From Marinospirillum sp. (GTDB lineage Bacteria > Pseudomonadota > Gammaproteobacteria > Pseudomonadales > Halomonadaceae): 54,477 nt of DNA. The translations under genes and the position numbers were made by a program. The stretch covers positions 1-54,477 of the forward strand of contig SKOQ01000030.1 in NCBI GenBank assembly GCA_007119985.1, given 5' to 3'. Positions 17,247-26,836 of this stretch are shown here, in pieces (positions within the stretch are counted from its first letter, which is position 1; every line of letters begins with the position of its first letter). The notes beneath the pieces are model-generated. The model was not told the DNA's origin, ran no database searches, and was given only the letters and a program-made list of their open reading frames with translations.

Positions 17247-18859
17247 GAAAGATCCTGCGTACCCTTGATCAAAGAGGTTGTACTTGTCTGTCGATGCGCC
17301 TTGAGTCCATGTGACTCTAAATGCTGCAAAGCCACCTCAACATCGGAAAAAGGCACAGTGATCGCACCGAGCTGCTGAGTTGTTTCATGCCCTTTACCGG
17401 CGATCAACACCACATCATCACGGCCTGCCTGTTGCAGCGCGTAGGCAATCGCCTGAGCACGATCACCGATCGCCACAGCAGCCGAACCAGCACTCGCCAA
17501 GATAGCAGCACGAATCAGCGCCGGATCTTCTGAACGGGGGTTATCATCAGTCACCACGAGTTGATCGGCATAGGTCGCTGCGGCAGCACCCATCAAGGGG
17601 CGCTTGCCCGTATCACGATCACCACCACAGCCAAAAACACACCAGAGCCGACCCTGAGTATGCCGCCGCACCGCTTGTAGGGCTTGCGCTAAAGCATCAG
17701 GCGTATGCGCATAATCAATGACGACCTGAGGAGTGGTTTCAAGGCACTGCATCCGCCCCGGAACAGGCTGTAATGCATTGAGCAGCTTTTGCAGATGACG
17801 CAGATCCTGGACTTGTGGCCAGAGTACTAGCGCCACAGCCAATACATTCGCCAGATTAAAATCACCCAGCAGCCCCAGCTCAAGCTGTAATGGCTGACCT
17901 TGCAGCAAACACTGAGCACGGATACCCTGCGCATGATAGCTGACTTGGAGCAGCTTCAAATCGGCCTGACTCTGCGCATCGAGGCTATACGTCAACACAG
18001 GGTAAGGCCAGGATGTCGCAGCCAGCTCTTGCCCAAAGGCATCATCAATACAGATCACACCGCGCTCTATCTCAGGGCGCTCAAAAAGCCGTCTTTTGGC
18101 TGCACCATAGGCGGCAAAAGACGGGTGGTAATCCAGATGGTCGCGCGTCAGATTGGTGAACACTGCCGTCTGAATCTGTAACCCATCTAGGCGACCTTGA
18201 TCCAAGGCGTGAGAAGACGCCTCCAGCACCACCTGAGAAACCCCCTCCTCGGCCCAGCACTGATAGAAATCATGCATGACCAAAAGATCTGGAGTGGTAT
18301 GCGTGGCCGGCTGCAAAGCAGATAAACGCCCATAGCCCAGCGTCCCGACCAGCGCAACCTGCTGGTCCAACTGCTGATAAGCCTGGGTCAAAAAATGCGC
18401 CACTGAGGATTTACCATTCGTACCCGTGACCGCCACACTATTCAGGTGACTCGCCACACCCTCCACCTTGGCCGTTTGAGCGCGAATTTGTGCCAACCAA
18501 AGACCAAGACGCGCTTTTAAATCAGGCAGATCAAGCCACACCAGCGTCTGCCCTGCGCGCTCCTCACACCGCATATCCAGCGGCTGGTCAGCTTCCATCG
18601 CGACCAAAATAACCCGCGCACCGGCAGCTAAGGCCTGCTCTTGATAGAGATCACCCTGCTCAGTGCACCCCAGCAGATGGATAAAAGCATCGTTCGGCTC
18701 AACGCAACGACTGTCTTTTACCAGACGGCGCACAGCAGAAAAAGCAGTGGCTAACTGGCCTGCAAGAGGGTGCTGCGCCAATTCAGGCCAAAGCGCAAAG
18801 AGCGTTTCTGGATTGAAGTCCTGCTTTAAATGAAATACGGGCATAAAAACTCTTGTCAT
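17240..18859 (-). CDS. murE: UDP-MurNAc-dipeptide--meso-diaminopimelate ligase MurE
   Basis: MurE adds the third residue of the stem peptide. The C-terminal motif DDNPRSEDP contains the DNPR signature of meso-diaminopimelate specificity, so the wall is the usual Gram-negative type. The ATP loop VTGTNGKSS is at about residues 144-152, and DYAHTPDAL and GCGGDRDTGKRP lie in the C-terminal half. The 539-residue length is somewhat above the common 490-500, mostly through a longer N-terminal domain. The start overlaps the ftsI stop by one base (TAATG). Confidence 0.97.
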   Translation of the reverse strand: MTRVFMPVFHLKQDFNPETLFALWPELAQHPLAGQLATAFSAVRRLVKDSRCVEPNDAFIHLLGCTEQGDLYQEQALAAGARVILVAMEADQPLDMRCEERAGQTLVWLDLPDLKARLGLWLAQIRAQTAKVEGVASHLNSVAVTGTNGKSSVAHFLTQAYQQLDQQVALVGTLGYGRLSALQPATHTTPDLLVMHDFYQCWAEEGVSQVVLEASSHALDQGRLDGLQIQTAVFTNLTRDHLDYHPSFAAYGAAKRRLFERPEIERGVICIDDAFGQELAATSWPYPVLTYSLDAQSQADLKLLQVSYHAQGIRAQCLLQGQPLQLELGLLGDFNLANVLAVALVLWPQVQDLRHLQKLLNALQPVPGRMQCLETTPQVVIDYAHTPDALAQALQAVRRHTQGRLWCVFGCGGDRDTGKRPLMGAAAATYADQLVVTDDNPRSEDPALIRAAILASAGSAAVAIGDRAQAIAYALQQAGRDDVVLIAGKGHETTQQLGAITVPFSDVEVALQHLESHGLKAHRQTSTTSLIKGTQDLSC

Positions 18860-20544
18860 TAACGATCAAAATAATCTGGATCATCGGGTGGAATATCCAG
18901 CAGGCGCAAGGCCTGACCGATCACGCGGCTGAATACTGGGGCCGCCACCTCACCGCCAAAGTATTCTTGTCCCTGTGGGCTATCAATCATAATCACCGCC
19001 ACAAGGCGCGGATTGGTGAGGGGGGCAATACCGGCAAAGGTGGCAATATAATCCCCTGAGCCATAACCCGCGACACCCAGCTTATGCACGGTCCCTGTTT
19101 TGCCTGCGACACGATAACCAGGAATCGCTGCACGCGTGCCTGTGCCACCTGGCAGGGTCACTGATTCCATCATATTCAACACACTACGTGCGATTTCAGG
19201 ATCCAAAACCTGCTCAGTGTGCACCTGATCAACACGCAACAAAGAGAGAGGATGCAAACGCCCCTCATCCGCCAAAATCATGTAGGCCTGTGCCAGTTGA
19301 CCTAATGACGCCGACAAGCCATAGCCATAAGAAAGAGTCGCTCGCTTAATACGACTAATACCAAAGCTACCTGGCAGCACACCTGAGGCCTCCCCAGGGA
19401 AACCCGTCCCTGTCGCGCGACCAAAGCCCATGGCATCATAAAACTGGACCAGCATTTCATCAGGCAACTGCAAGATCATTCGGGCAATGGCCACATTACT
19501 TGAGCGAGTTAAAATCTGCTCGGGTGTCATCATGCCATAGTTGCGAAAATCACGAATGGTCTGTCCTGCCAGATGCAGTACACCCGGAGAAGCATCAATT
19601 TCATCCTCAGCGCTAAACTGCCCTGATTGCAAAGCTACAGCCAAGCTCAAGGGTTTAATGACTGAGCCAGGTTCAATCAAATCCACCAAAGCCCGATTGC
19701 GCAGGCGGCCTACATCCAAATGCCCACGATTATTGGGATTAAAGGCCGGCTGATTGACCATCACCAGCACTTCTCCTGTCTGAGCATCAAGAACGATCAT
19801 GCTCCCCGAGACCGCCTGATGCTGCTCAACAGCAGCCTTGAGTTCACGGTAGGCAAGGTATTGCAAGCGTAGATCAAGACTTAACATCAGGTCTTGACCT
19901 GGTGCAGGCTCTTGCAAGGTTTCAAGATGGCGAATCGTGCGTCCGCGCAAATCCTGCAGCACACGCTGACGCCCAGGCGTCGCCGTCAGGCGGTGATTCC
20001 AGGCCAGCTCCAAACCCTCCTGCCCTTGATCATCGATATTGGTAAAGCCGACCAGATGCGCCGTGACTTCGCCCGTCGGGTAATAACGCCGATACTCATC
20101 CATGACATACACACCCGGCAGATCCAAAGCAAGCACCTGCTCTGCAAAGTCAGGTGTGACTTGACGACGCAAATAGATAAACTCACGACGAACAAGGCGC
20201 TGAACACGTTCAATAAATGCCTGAGGATCTTCCCCTAGCGCTAGAGCAAGGCGCTGTAGGTCTTCTTGACTTTGTGGCAGATGACGAGGGTTCGCCCAGA
20301 GGGTCGCAACAGGGGAACTAATGGCCAGCGGCTCACCGTGACGATCGGTGATCATCCCACGGCTGGCTGGCATGGCTTGGGTGCGCAAGGTGCGCACATC
20401 ACTTTGATGGCGTAAAAATTCATATTCAAAAAGATGCAGCTGAGTCAAGCGCCCAAAAAGCAGCAAGGCTAAAGCCAAAAAGCCAAACCACATCAAATAC
20501 CAGCGCCATGCAGAACTGGCGACAGAGGTGACAGGTTGACTCAT
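18859..20544 (-). CDS. ftsI: Septal peptidoglycan transpeptidase FtsI (PBP3)
   Basis: FtsI is the class B penicillin-binding protein that cross-links septal murein. The 561-residue product has one N-terminal membrane helix (about 15-35), a dimerisation domain (SRGMITDRHGEPLA), and the transpeptidase domain. The active-site motifs are SVIK (S294-K297), SSN (348-350) and KTG (482-484). The SxxK box reads SVIK where STxK is the common form in this family; the catalytic serine and lysine are present. It overlaps ftsL by 4 bases and murE by 1. Confidence 0.97.
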   Translation of the reverse strand: MSQPVTSVASSAWRWYLMWFGFLALALLLFGRLTQLHLFEYEFLRHQSDVRTLRTQAMPASRGMITDRHGEPLAISSPVATLWANPRHLPQSQEDLQRLALALGEDPQAFIERVQRLVRREFIYLRRQVTPDFAEQVLALDLPGVYVMDEYRRYYPTGEVTAHLVGFTNIDDQGQEGLELAWNHRLTATPGRQRVLQDLRGRTIRHLETLQEPAPGQDLMLSLDLRLQYLAYRELKAAVEQHQAVSGSMIVLDAQTGEVLVMVNQPAFNPNNRGHLDVGRLRNRALVDLIEPGSVIKPLSLAVALQSGQFSAEDEIDASPGVLHLAGQTIRDFRNYGMMTPEQILTRSSNVAIARMILQLPDEMLVQFYDAMGFGRATGTGFPGEASGVLPGSFGISRIKRATLSYGYGLSASLGQLAQAYMILADEGRLHPLSLLRVDQVHTEQVLDPEIARSVLNMMESVTLPGGTGTRAAIPGYRVAGKTGTVHKLGVAGYGSGDYIATFAGIAPLTNPRLVAVIMIDSPQGQEYFGGEVAAPVFSRVIGQALRLLDIPPDDPDYFDR

Positions 20545-20876
20545 GGCACTTGAATCCTTTTGATATGCACTTCTGCTCGCTCAGGGAACCTCAAGCGCAA
20601 TTGCTGCGCCGCTTGCTGCTCTAGGCGTGCAGGGGAAACCAAGGTGCTTTCTTCAAGGAGCAGGCGCCCCCATTCAACCTGCAAGGCATCGCGTTCAGCA
20701 TGGAGTATTTGCATGCGCACCTGCAATCCTCGGGAAGCATGCGTCCAATGAATCACAGCCTGCGCTGAAGCCAGCAACAGCAGCAGCAACAGCACGACCA
20801 ATCCATGTCCGAGGTGCAGCGCCTGATAGGACTGATCAAAACGCTGCTTAAGCTGTGACCACACAGGGAAGGACAT
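20541..20876 (-). CDS. ftsL: Cell division protein FtsL
   Basis: FtsL is a small bitopic protein that forms the FtsQLB complex and activates FtsWI. The ATG at 20874-20876 gives 111 residues, the normal family size; an upstream in-frame start would add 42 residues that intrude on rsmH. A leucine-rich transmembrane helix (VVLLLLLLLASAQAVI) is at about residues 27-45, followed by a periplasmic coiled coil (LQVRMQILHAERDALQVEW). Sequence conservation is low in this family, so the call leans on size, topology and position between rsmH and ftsI. Confidence 0.92.
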   Translation of the reverse strand: MSFPVWSQLKQRFDQSYQALHLGHGLVVLLLLLLLASAQAVIHWTHASRGLQVRMQILHAERDALQVEWGRLLLEESTLVSPARLEQQAAQQLRLRFPERAEVHIKRIQVP

Positions 20877-20898
20877 CCTGCACACCCCCAGGAAGCGA

Positions 20899-21873
20899 CT
20901 AGTCAGTGAGAAGTGGCAGTTTTTCAGCCACACGAAGAACAGCACTACGCGCACGTGGATTGAGCGCAATTTCCTCTGAAGAAGGCTTGGTGGCCTTACC
21001 AATCAAGCGCAGTTCAGGTCGGAGTTCAGTATGGCGAAAAGGAACATGCGCCGGAAGATGGGCGTCTCCTCGAGCCGCATCACGCATAAAGCGCTTCACC
21101 AGCCGATCTTCGAGGGAGTGGAAACTAATGACAGCCAAGCGACCGCCTGGAGCTAAACAAGACATCGCCTGTGCGAGGAGATGCTTCAGATCATCCAACT
21201 CACGATTGATATGAATCCGTATGCCCTGAAAGGCGCGCGTGGCAGGGTGCTTGTGTTTTTCCCAGCTAGGATTGGCCGCCTTGATAATTTCGGCCAAGGC
21301 TAAGGTACGCGTGATCGGGGCTTCGGCACGTGCCTTCAGCAGTGCACGGGCCATCCGTCTTGCGTGACGTTCTTCTCCATAATGAAAAAGCACATCAGCG
21401 ATTTCGGCTTCGCTGGCCTGCGCCAACCAATCTGCCGCGCTTTCGCCTTGCGTGGTATCCATACGCATATCCAGCGGGCCATCCTGCATAAAGCTAAAGC
21501 CACGCTCTGGATCATCAATTTGGGGTGAAGAGACGCCGAGATCGACCAAAATACCCTGCACGCCGGCTGACCAGCCGCGCGCAGCCAAGTATTCAGGAAG
21601 TTGAGCAAAAGAACCCTGCTGGCAAGAAAAACGAGCATCTTCCTCAGCAAGTTGCTGCGCTGCAGCTAAAGCGCGCGGATCTTTATCAATACCGAGCAAG
21701 CGACCTTCTGGTGCGAGTTGGCTGAGCAATAAACGGCTATGGCCACCACGGCCAAAGGTACCATCAATATAAATACCGGCAGGATCGGTTAAGCAGGCCG
21801 CCACCGCTTCATGCAGGAGAACGGTAATATGCTGATCTGGTGCGGGGGCCGGCAGCCGGCTAGAAGATGTCAT
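20899..21873 (-). CDS. rsmH: 16S rRNA m4C1402 methyltransferase RsmH (MraW)
   Basis: RsmH methylates N4 of C1402 in 16S rRNA using SAM; RsmI, encoded nearby, adds the 2'-O-methyl to the same base. It has 324 residues. The SAM motif is YIDGTFGRGGHSRLLL near residue 36. LVDLGVSSPQIDDPERGFSF and the C-terminal RPSSEE-like KPSSEEIALNPRARSAVLR are family hallmarks. It is the first gene of the dcw cluster here because mraZ, which usually precedes it, is absent. Confidence 0.97.
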   Translation of the reverse strand: MTSSSRLPAPAPDQHITVLLHEAVAACLTDPAGIYIDGTFGRGGHSRLLLSQLAPEGRLLGIDKDPRALAAAQQLAEEDARFSCQQGSFAQLPEYLAARGWSAGVQGILVDLGVSSPQIDDPERGFSFMQDGPLDMRMDTTQGESAADWLAQASEAEIADVLFHYGEERHARRMARALLKARAEAPITRTLALAEIIKAANPSWEKHKHPATRAFQGIRIHINRELDDLKHLLAQAMSCLAPGGRLAVISFHSLEDRLVKRFMRDAARGDAHLPAHVPFRHTELRPELRLIGKATKPSSEEIALNPRARSAVLRVAEKLPLLTD

Positions 21874-22021
21874 GAACTCGTTATCCCGAGAGTGAAGAGG
21901 CTCTTAAATCACGATCAAACCAACAGGATCAGATGAGCCTTAGGCTGCGCCCTGATGAAGAGCCAACGCCAATCACAGCGAGAAAGCCATCTCTCCTGCA
22001 GGGATGAGTCAGTGGAGAAAA
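21874..22021 (-). promoter_or_regulatory. Upstream region of the dcw operon, no mraZ
   Basis: These 148 bases separate rnpB from rsmH. No mraZ frame or remnant is visible, and I see no TGGG-type direct repeats of the kind MraZ binds. On the minus strand a T-run (CTTTTTCTCC) follows the 3' end of rnpB and may terminate it. I see no strong sigma-70 promoter, so rsmH transcription may rely on a poor promoter here or on readthrough from rnpB. Confidence 0.5.
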
Positions 22022-22381
<360 letters not shown>

Positions 22382-22388
22382 GCGAAAG

Positions 22389-22415
22389 GATATAGATAAA
22401 GGTCGATAAGCTCAA
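22389..22415 (-). promoter_or_regulatory. Promoter candidate for rnpB
   Basis: On the minus strand TTGAGC (22410-22415) and TATATC (22389-22394) are 15 bases apart, with the -10 about 7 bases before the P1 5' end. The -35 overlaps the rsmI stop codon. The spacing is short of optimal, so this is tentative. Confidence 0.4.
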
Positions 22416-23311
22416 GCTTTCTTCTCATCGCCCTGCTGCAAAAACCATTGATACAAGGGCTTTTTCTTGACTCCTGTCATCCGCGCAACGAGAGCAGCCG
22501 CTTGCGAAGGCGGCATTTCTTGCTCTAGCGCAAGCATCCAACGGCAAGCCTCATCCCAACCCTGCTCTTCATCACGCGCCTTAGCACCTTCAATCAACAG
22601 AACAAACTCACCCTTTTGCTGCTGGGCATCCGCCTCAACCTGCGCCAAAACCTGGTCAATCGAACCTGACAAAAAAGTTTCGTAGCGCTTAGTCAGCTCA
22701 CGTGCCAGGCACATCTGCCGATCACCACCCAGCGTGAGCGCAAGCGCTTGCAAGCTCGGCAACAGACGATGCGGTGATTCATAAAATGCGAGGGTCGCCG
22801 TCATCCGCGTCAAACCTTGCAGGCGCTGCTCTCGTGCTAACGCCTTAGCTGGCAAAAAGCCTGCAAAGTAGAATTCGTCGGTCGGCAAACCAGAAGCCGA
22901 GAGCGCGGCAATTAATGCACAGGCGCCGGGAATGGGGACGACATCAAAGCCCGCTGCACGGACAGCGCGCACCAAAGGAAAACCCGGATCACTGATCAAG
23001 GGCGTCCCCGCATCCGAAACCAGCGCCAAACTCTTGCCCTGTCTTAATAAGGCGATGAGCTGCTGGCTGCGCTGCTCTTCATTATGCTGATGCAAAGCCA
23101 TCAGAGGACGGCGCAAACCAAAAGCACTGAGTAGCTTTTGTGTATGGCGCGTATCCTCGGCGGCGATCCAATCGACCTTTTCAAGGATCAGCTTGGCACG
23201 CTCGCTAAAATCACCTAAATTGCCTATCGGAGTGGCCACCACATACAGACAAGCTGGAATTTTGTTATGCTGATACGCAACCTGCTGCGATTCAGCGGTC
23301 AAATCATTCAT
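22412..23311 (-). CDS. rsmI: 16S rRNA 2'-O-ribose C1402 methyltransferase RsmI
   Basis: RsmI is a SAM-dependent tetrapyrrole-methylase-fold enzyme that 2'-O-methylates C1402, the base also modified by RsmH. The 299-residue product has CLYVVATPIGNLGDFSERA near residue 21, AEDTRHTQKLLSAFG, LVSDAGTPLISDPGFPLV and IPGACALIAALSASGL. The gene diverges from lpoA across 73 bases to the chosen lpoA start, and rnpB begins 30 bases past its stop. Confidence 0.97.
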   Translation of the reverse strand: MNDLTAESQQVAYQHNKIPACLYVVATPIGNLGDFSERAKLILEKVDWIAAEDTRHTQKLLSAFGLRRPLMALHQHNEEQRSQQLIALLRQGKSLALVSDAGTPLISDPGFPLVRAVRAAGFDVVPIPGACALIAALSASGLPTDEFYFAGFLPAKALAREQRLQGLTRMTATLAFYESPHRLLPSLQALALTLGGDRQMCLARELTKRYETFLSGSIDQVLAQVEADAQQQKGEFVLLIEGAKARDEEQGWDEACRWMLALEQEMPPSQAAALVARMTGVKKKPLYQWFLQQGDEKKA

Positions 23312-23384
23312 TCATTTTTCCAAGAGTAAGCACCGAGGCCCGCCTCAATGCAATTAACTGATACTGATAAGGATGCTTTGCGTG

Positions 23385-25244
23385 ATGTCTCAAGCTAGAT
23401 TGAAATACCTACGAGGACTGCTACTGATCGGGCTCTGCGCATGGCTTCTCGTTGGCTGCGGCACCACAAGCCAGAGACTACCTAGCGAGTTCTTTGCCCG
23501 TGAACCTCACGCCGATCCAGAGGTTGAAACGCAACTTCGCCGCCTTGAGCAAGCCAGCATCTTAGCACAGCAATCGGCCTATACGGCAAGCTTCAACCTC
23601 CTCTCGAGCATTCATGTACAGCGCCTACCTGAAGACTTTGTTTGGATCTATATGGAGCAGGTCGCCCTCACTGGCCTCGCTCTGGGCGAGGGTCAACTGA
23701 CACTGGAGCGGCTATCACAAGGACGCGAACAGCTCAGCAGCATCACCTTAGCGCAAGAGTATCTCTATCGCGGATGGAGAGCTTCGGCACTGCGCATCAG
23801 CGGCCTCATCCCACAAGCCATCGAGCAGCGCTTTTTCCAAGCTCAAGTCGCGACTCAAGAGACGCAGCGCCGCCAAACCTACCAAGAACTCTGGCAGGAT
23901 ATCGAGCAGCTACCAACGGAAGCCCTGCAACAGCAGCTCTTTCTCGCTCAGCAGCGCCAAGGTTTACTCGCCGATCTGACCGCCTGGTTTGAGTTGGCCG
24001 TGATCAAGCGTCGCGCTCTTGATACCTTCGAAGAATTTGAACCTCTTCTGACCGCTTGGCAAGAGCGCTGGCCGCAGCATCCTGCACGCACTTATTTTCC
24101 AGAAGAACTCTTACAACTCATCAGCTTGATTGAAGCCCAGCCTCGCCATCTTGCTGTTTTTCTACCTGAAAGCGGCCCTTTAGCCGAGGCTGCACAAGTG
24201 CTGCGCGAAGCACTGATTGCCCAGCAACTTGAGCACCTTCAACAAGGGCGCACGGCCCCACGCTTAAGTTTTTATGACACGCAGCAAGGCAAAACCCTGG
24301 ATGCACTTTATCAGCAAGCCATTGCCGAGGGTGCCGACCTGGTCATTGGCCCCTTAGAAAAAGCCAGCGTAGATCTTCTAGAAAGCCGTCGCAGTCTGCC
24401 GCTACCCACGCTCGCACTGAACTATGGCAATCTCAGTCAAGCACGCAACCCTCAGCTGTTTCAATTTGGCCTTTCGGCTGAAAACGAAGCCCATCAGGTG
24501 GCCCAACGAGCTTGGGAGGCTGGTTTTCGCCGTGCTCTAGTTGTCACGCCCGAGGATGCTTGGGGTAGCCGTGTGGCAGAGAGCTTTATTGAACACTGGG
24601 AAGCCTTGGGTGGCCAGATCGCCCAACAGCAAAGCCTGAACAACCGTCAAAATCTCGATGCCTCGCTACGCCAGCTGCTTGAAGTCAATTTGAGCCAGCA
24701 GCGACATCAGCGCCTGATTCGCTTACTCGGACAAAGACCGCATTTTGTACCACGACCACGCGAAGATGCTGATTTCTTATTTTTACATGCCAATCCCACC
24801 ACGGCGCGCCAAGTCAAACCCGCGCTGGACTTCCTTCTTGCAGGCCATCTGCCCGTCATGGCCACCTCTTCTGTCTATGCTGGCCCCTATCGTCATCAAC
24901 GCGATCAGGATATGAATGGCTTAATTTTTAACGATATTCCTTGGTATTTGGAGCCACCTACGCCACTACAAACCAGTCTAGCTGAAGCCTGGCCACACAA
25001 GATGGAGCGCTATGGTCGCTTTTACGCCATGGGGGTCGATGCCTATCTTCTTGCTCAACGCTTGGCCGTCCTGCAGGCCCTGCCAGACAGTCGCTTAAAT
25101 GGTGCCACAGGCCGTTTAAGCCAGCAAAACCAGCGCCTAGTTCGCGAACTCAGCTGGGGAGAGTTCCACCAAGGACGTGCTCGTCCACTCAACCCAAGCA
25201 GCCTCGAGCATCAACCTCTTGTGGAGCAGCTGACAGAAGACTAG
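23385..25244 (+). CDS. lpoA: Outer-membrane lipoprotein LpoA, activator of PBP1A
   Basis: LpoA stimulates the transpeptidase of PBP1A from the outer membrane. A lipoprotein signal is clear: basic start, hydrophobic stretch and lipobox LLVGCG with the cysteine at residue 25 from the chosen start. A helical TPR-like N-terminal half follows, then a type I periplasmic-binding-protein-like C-terminal half (about 240-590; VIGPLEKASVDLLE, ALVVTPEDAWGSRVAESF). An ATG at 23373 lies inside the AAGGA ribosome-binding site, so the GTG at 23382 or ATG at 23385 is more likely. At 619 residues it is of normal length. It heads the lpoA-yraN-diaA group, as in E. coli. Confidence 0.92.
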   Translation: MSQARLKYLRGLLLIGLCAWLLVGCGTTSQRLPSEFFAREPHADPEVETQLRRLEQASILAQQSAYTASFNLLSSIHVQRLPEDFVWIYMEQVALTGLALGEGQLTLERLSQGREQLSSITLAQEYLYRGWRASALRISGLIPQAIEQRFFQAQVATQETQRRQTYQELWQDIEQLPTEALQQQLFLAQQRQGLLADLTAWFELAVIKRRALDTFEEFEPLLTAWQERWPQHPARTYFPEELLQLISLIEAQPRHLAVFLPESGPLAEAAQVLREALIAQQLEHLQQGRTAPRLSFYDTQQGKTLDALYQQAIAEGADLVIGPLEKASVDLLESRRSLPLPTLALNYGNLSQARNPQLFQFGLSAENEAHQVAQRAWEAGFRRALVVTPEDAWGSRVAESFIEHWEALGGQIAQQQSLNNRQNLDASLRQLLEVNLSQQRHQRLIRLLGQRPHFVPRPREDADFLFLHANPTTARQVKPALDFLLAGHLPVMATSSVYAGPYRHQRDQDMNGLIFNDIPWYLEPPTPLQTSLAEAWPHKMERYGRFYAMGVDAYLLAQRLAVLQALPDSRLNGATGRLSQQNQRLVRELSWGEFHQGRARPLNPSSLEHQPLVEQLTED

Positions 25245-25289
25245 AAACGCATGGATAGATTTCGAGAGAGAAATTAAGGAGGCAAAGGA

Positions 25290-25652
25290 ATGCCAAGCCC
25301 ACCACCTCATCTTCGTAACGGCCAAAAAGCCGAGGAATATGCACTCCATTATTTACTTCAGCAAGGCTTGCGCTGCCGAACACGCAACTTTCGCAGCCGC
25401 TACGGTGAGATCGATCTCATTATGCAGCAACAAGAGACAATCGTATTTGTTGAGGTCCGCTACCGGGTGAGCGCCCGCTTCGGTGGTGGAATAGGCAGCA
25501 TCACGCCCCAAAAAATCCGCCGCTGCCGTGCAACAGCTGAGGTCTACCTAAGGCGCTACACTCACCTCCCGCCCTGCCGCTTTGATGTCATCTCAATCAA
25601 TGGTAATCTTGAGCAGGCAACGGCCTTGACATGGATACAAGATGCCTTCTAA
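25290..25652 (+). CDS. yraN: UPF0102 family YraN, nuclease-fold protein
   Basis: This is a 120-residue member of the UPF0102/YraN family, which has a restriction-endonuclease-like fold. Its function is not settled. The conserved positions are visible: NGQKAEEYALHYL, then RNFRSRYGEIDLIM (E40, D42) and VFVEVRYR (E55, with arginine where nuclease motifs often have lysine). GSITPQKIRRCRATAEVYL follows. A near-perfect AGGAGG lies 7 bases before the ATG, so it is probably well translated despite the weakly conserved downstream gap. It lies between lpoA and diaA, as in E. coli. Confidence 0.93.
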   Translation: MPSPPPHLRNGQKAEEYALHYLLQQGLRCRTRNFRSRYGEIDLIMQQQETIVFVEVRYRVSARFGGGIGSITPQKIRRCRATAEVYLRRYTHLPPCRFDVISINGNLEQATALTWIQDAF

Positions 25653-25713
25653 AACACCGCACAAACATCAGTCATCACACTGATATCAATGCTCACAGAC
25701 ACACAGGTTAATT

Positions 25714-26307
25714 ATGGATACTGTTGAACGCATCCAACAACACTTTAATGCAAGCATCGACACCAAAGTACTGGCCAGTCAAGTTCTGCCCGAATCTATT
25801 GCTCATGCAGGCGGTATGATGGTCGAAGCACTTCTCAATGATGGAAAGATTCTCTCCTGCGGTAATGGCGGCTCAGCTGGGGACGCTCAGCACTTTTCAT
25901 CTGAGCTACTCAACCGCTTCGAGCGTGAGCGCCCCAGTCTTCCAGCCATGGCACTCACCACGGATACCTCCACGCTCACCTCTATCGCTAACGACTATAG
26001 CTACAATGAGATTTTTTCCAAGCAAATTCGAGCGCTTGGTCAACCAGGTGACCTACTCCTCGCGATTTCAACCAGCGGCAATTCGGCCAATGTGATCCAA
26101 GCCATTCAGGCCGCCCATGAAAAAGAAATGCGCGTGATCGCTTTAACAGGGAAGGATGGCGGCAATATGGCGGCACTACTCAGCCCAGAAGATTGCGAGA
26201 TCCGTGTTCCATCCACCGTCACTGCACGCATCCAAGAAGTGCATCTGCTGGTCATTCACTGCCTGTGCGATTTCATTGATGAAACCCTGTTTGGCGGTAT
26301 GGATTGA
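25714..26307 (+). CDS. diaA: SIS-domain protein, DiaA/GmhA type
   Basis: The 197-residue SIS protein belongs to the phosphoheptose isomerase family (LSCGNGGSAGDAQHFSSELLNRF, then ISTSGNSANVIQAIQAA and LTGKDGGNMA). Position after lpoA-yraN points to DiaA, the DnaA-binding initiation factor. A true sedoheptulose-7-phosphate isomerase (GmhA) for heptose synthesis cannot be excluded, since the key SIS residues are all present. DolP (BON domain), which follows diaA in E. coli and in P. aeruginosa as I recall, is not here; sspB follows instead. Confidence 0.85.
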   Translation: MDTVERIQQHFNASIDTKVLASQVLPESIAHAGGMMVEALLNDGKILSCGNGGSAGDAQHFSSELLNRFERERPSLPAMALTTDTSTLTSIANDYSYNEIFSKQIRALGQPGDLLLAISTSGNSANVIQAIQAAHEKEMRVIALTGKDGGNMAALLSPEDCEIRVPSTVTARIQEVHLLVIHCLCDFIDETLFGGMD

Positions 26308-26332
26308 CACGGATTTTGCTCAACCCAAGCAT

Positions 26333-26363
26333 AAAAAAAGCCAAGCTAAAGCTTGGCTTTTTT
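26333..26363. terminator. Bidirectional terminator between diaA and sspB
   Basis: GCCAAGC, TAAA loop, GCTTGGC is flanked by seven A on the left and six T on the right, so it works on both strands. It separates the convergent diaA and sspB genes. Confidence 0.88.
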
Positions 26364-26396
26364 GGGTCGCTCATCAAACACTCACCAAGGAAGGTG

Positions 26397-26819
26397 TTAT
26401 TTAATCACGGTGAGATGGCTCACCTTAGCTCCCGACTCTTTGACATCCTCTTTTGGCAGCTCAGCTTCTGGCTGAGGCATATCTTGACCTTTGACCGGCG
26501 CCAAGACTGGCTCAGCACCAAAAGCCATACCCGCTCCGTTTTCACGGGCAAAAATAGCCAAGATCGCATCGATGGGCAGTTCGACCTGCATAGGCCGACC
26601 ATTAAAACGGGCGCTGAAACTCACCCACTCTAGATCCATCAATAAATCTCGTACAGCACTCGGTGCTATATTCAGCGTAATCTGTCCATCTTTGACAAGA
26701 TTCTGAGGAACACGAACACCCTGCAGATCTGCAGCCACCAGAATATAAGGTGTTAACTCATTCTCCAATAGCCACTCATAGAGCGCACGCAACAAATAAG
26801 GACGACTTGATAAACTCAC
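26397..26819 (-). CDS. sspB: ClpXP adaptor SspB
   Basis: SspB delivers ssrA-tagged proteins to ClpXP. The 140-residue product has the folded substrate-binding domain first (SSRPYLLRALYEWLLENELTPYILV to about residue 105; FNGRPMQVELPIDAILAIFARENG). An acidic, flexible linker and a short terminal ClpX-binding peptide (SHLTVIK) follow. The start is a GTG with GAGGAG six bases upstream. It is co-directional with sspA, 17 bases downstream of its stop. Confidence 0.94.
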   Translation of the reverse strand: MSLSSRPYLLRALYEWLLENELTPYILVAADLQGVRVPQNLVKDGQITLNIAPSAVRDLLMDLEWVSFSARFNGRPMQVELPIDAILAIFARENGAGMAFGAEPVLAPVKGQDMPQPEAELPKEDVKESGAKVSHLTVIK

Positions 26820-26836
26820 CTTCAGCTCCTCACTGA

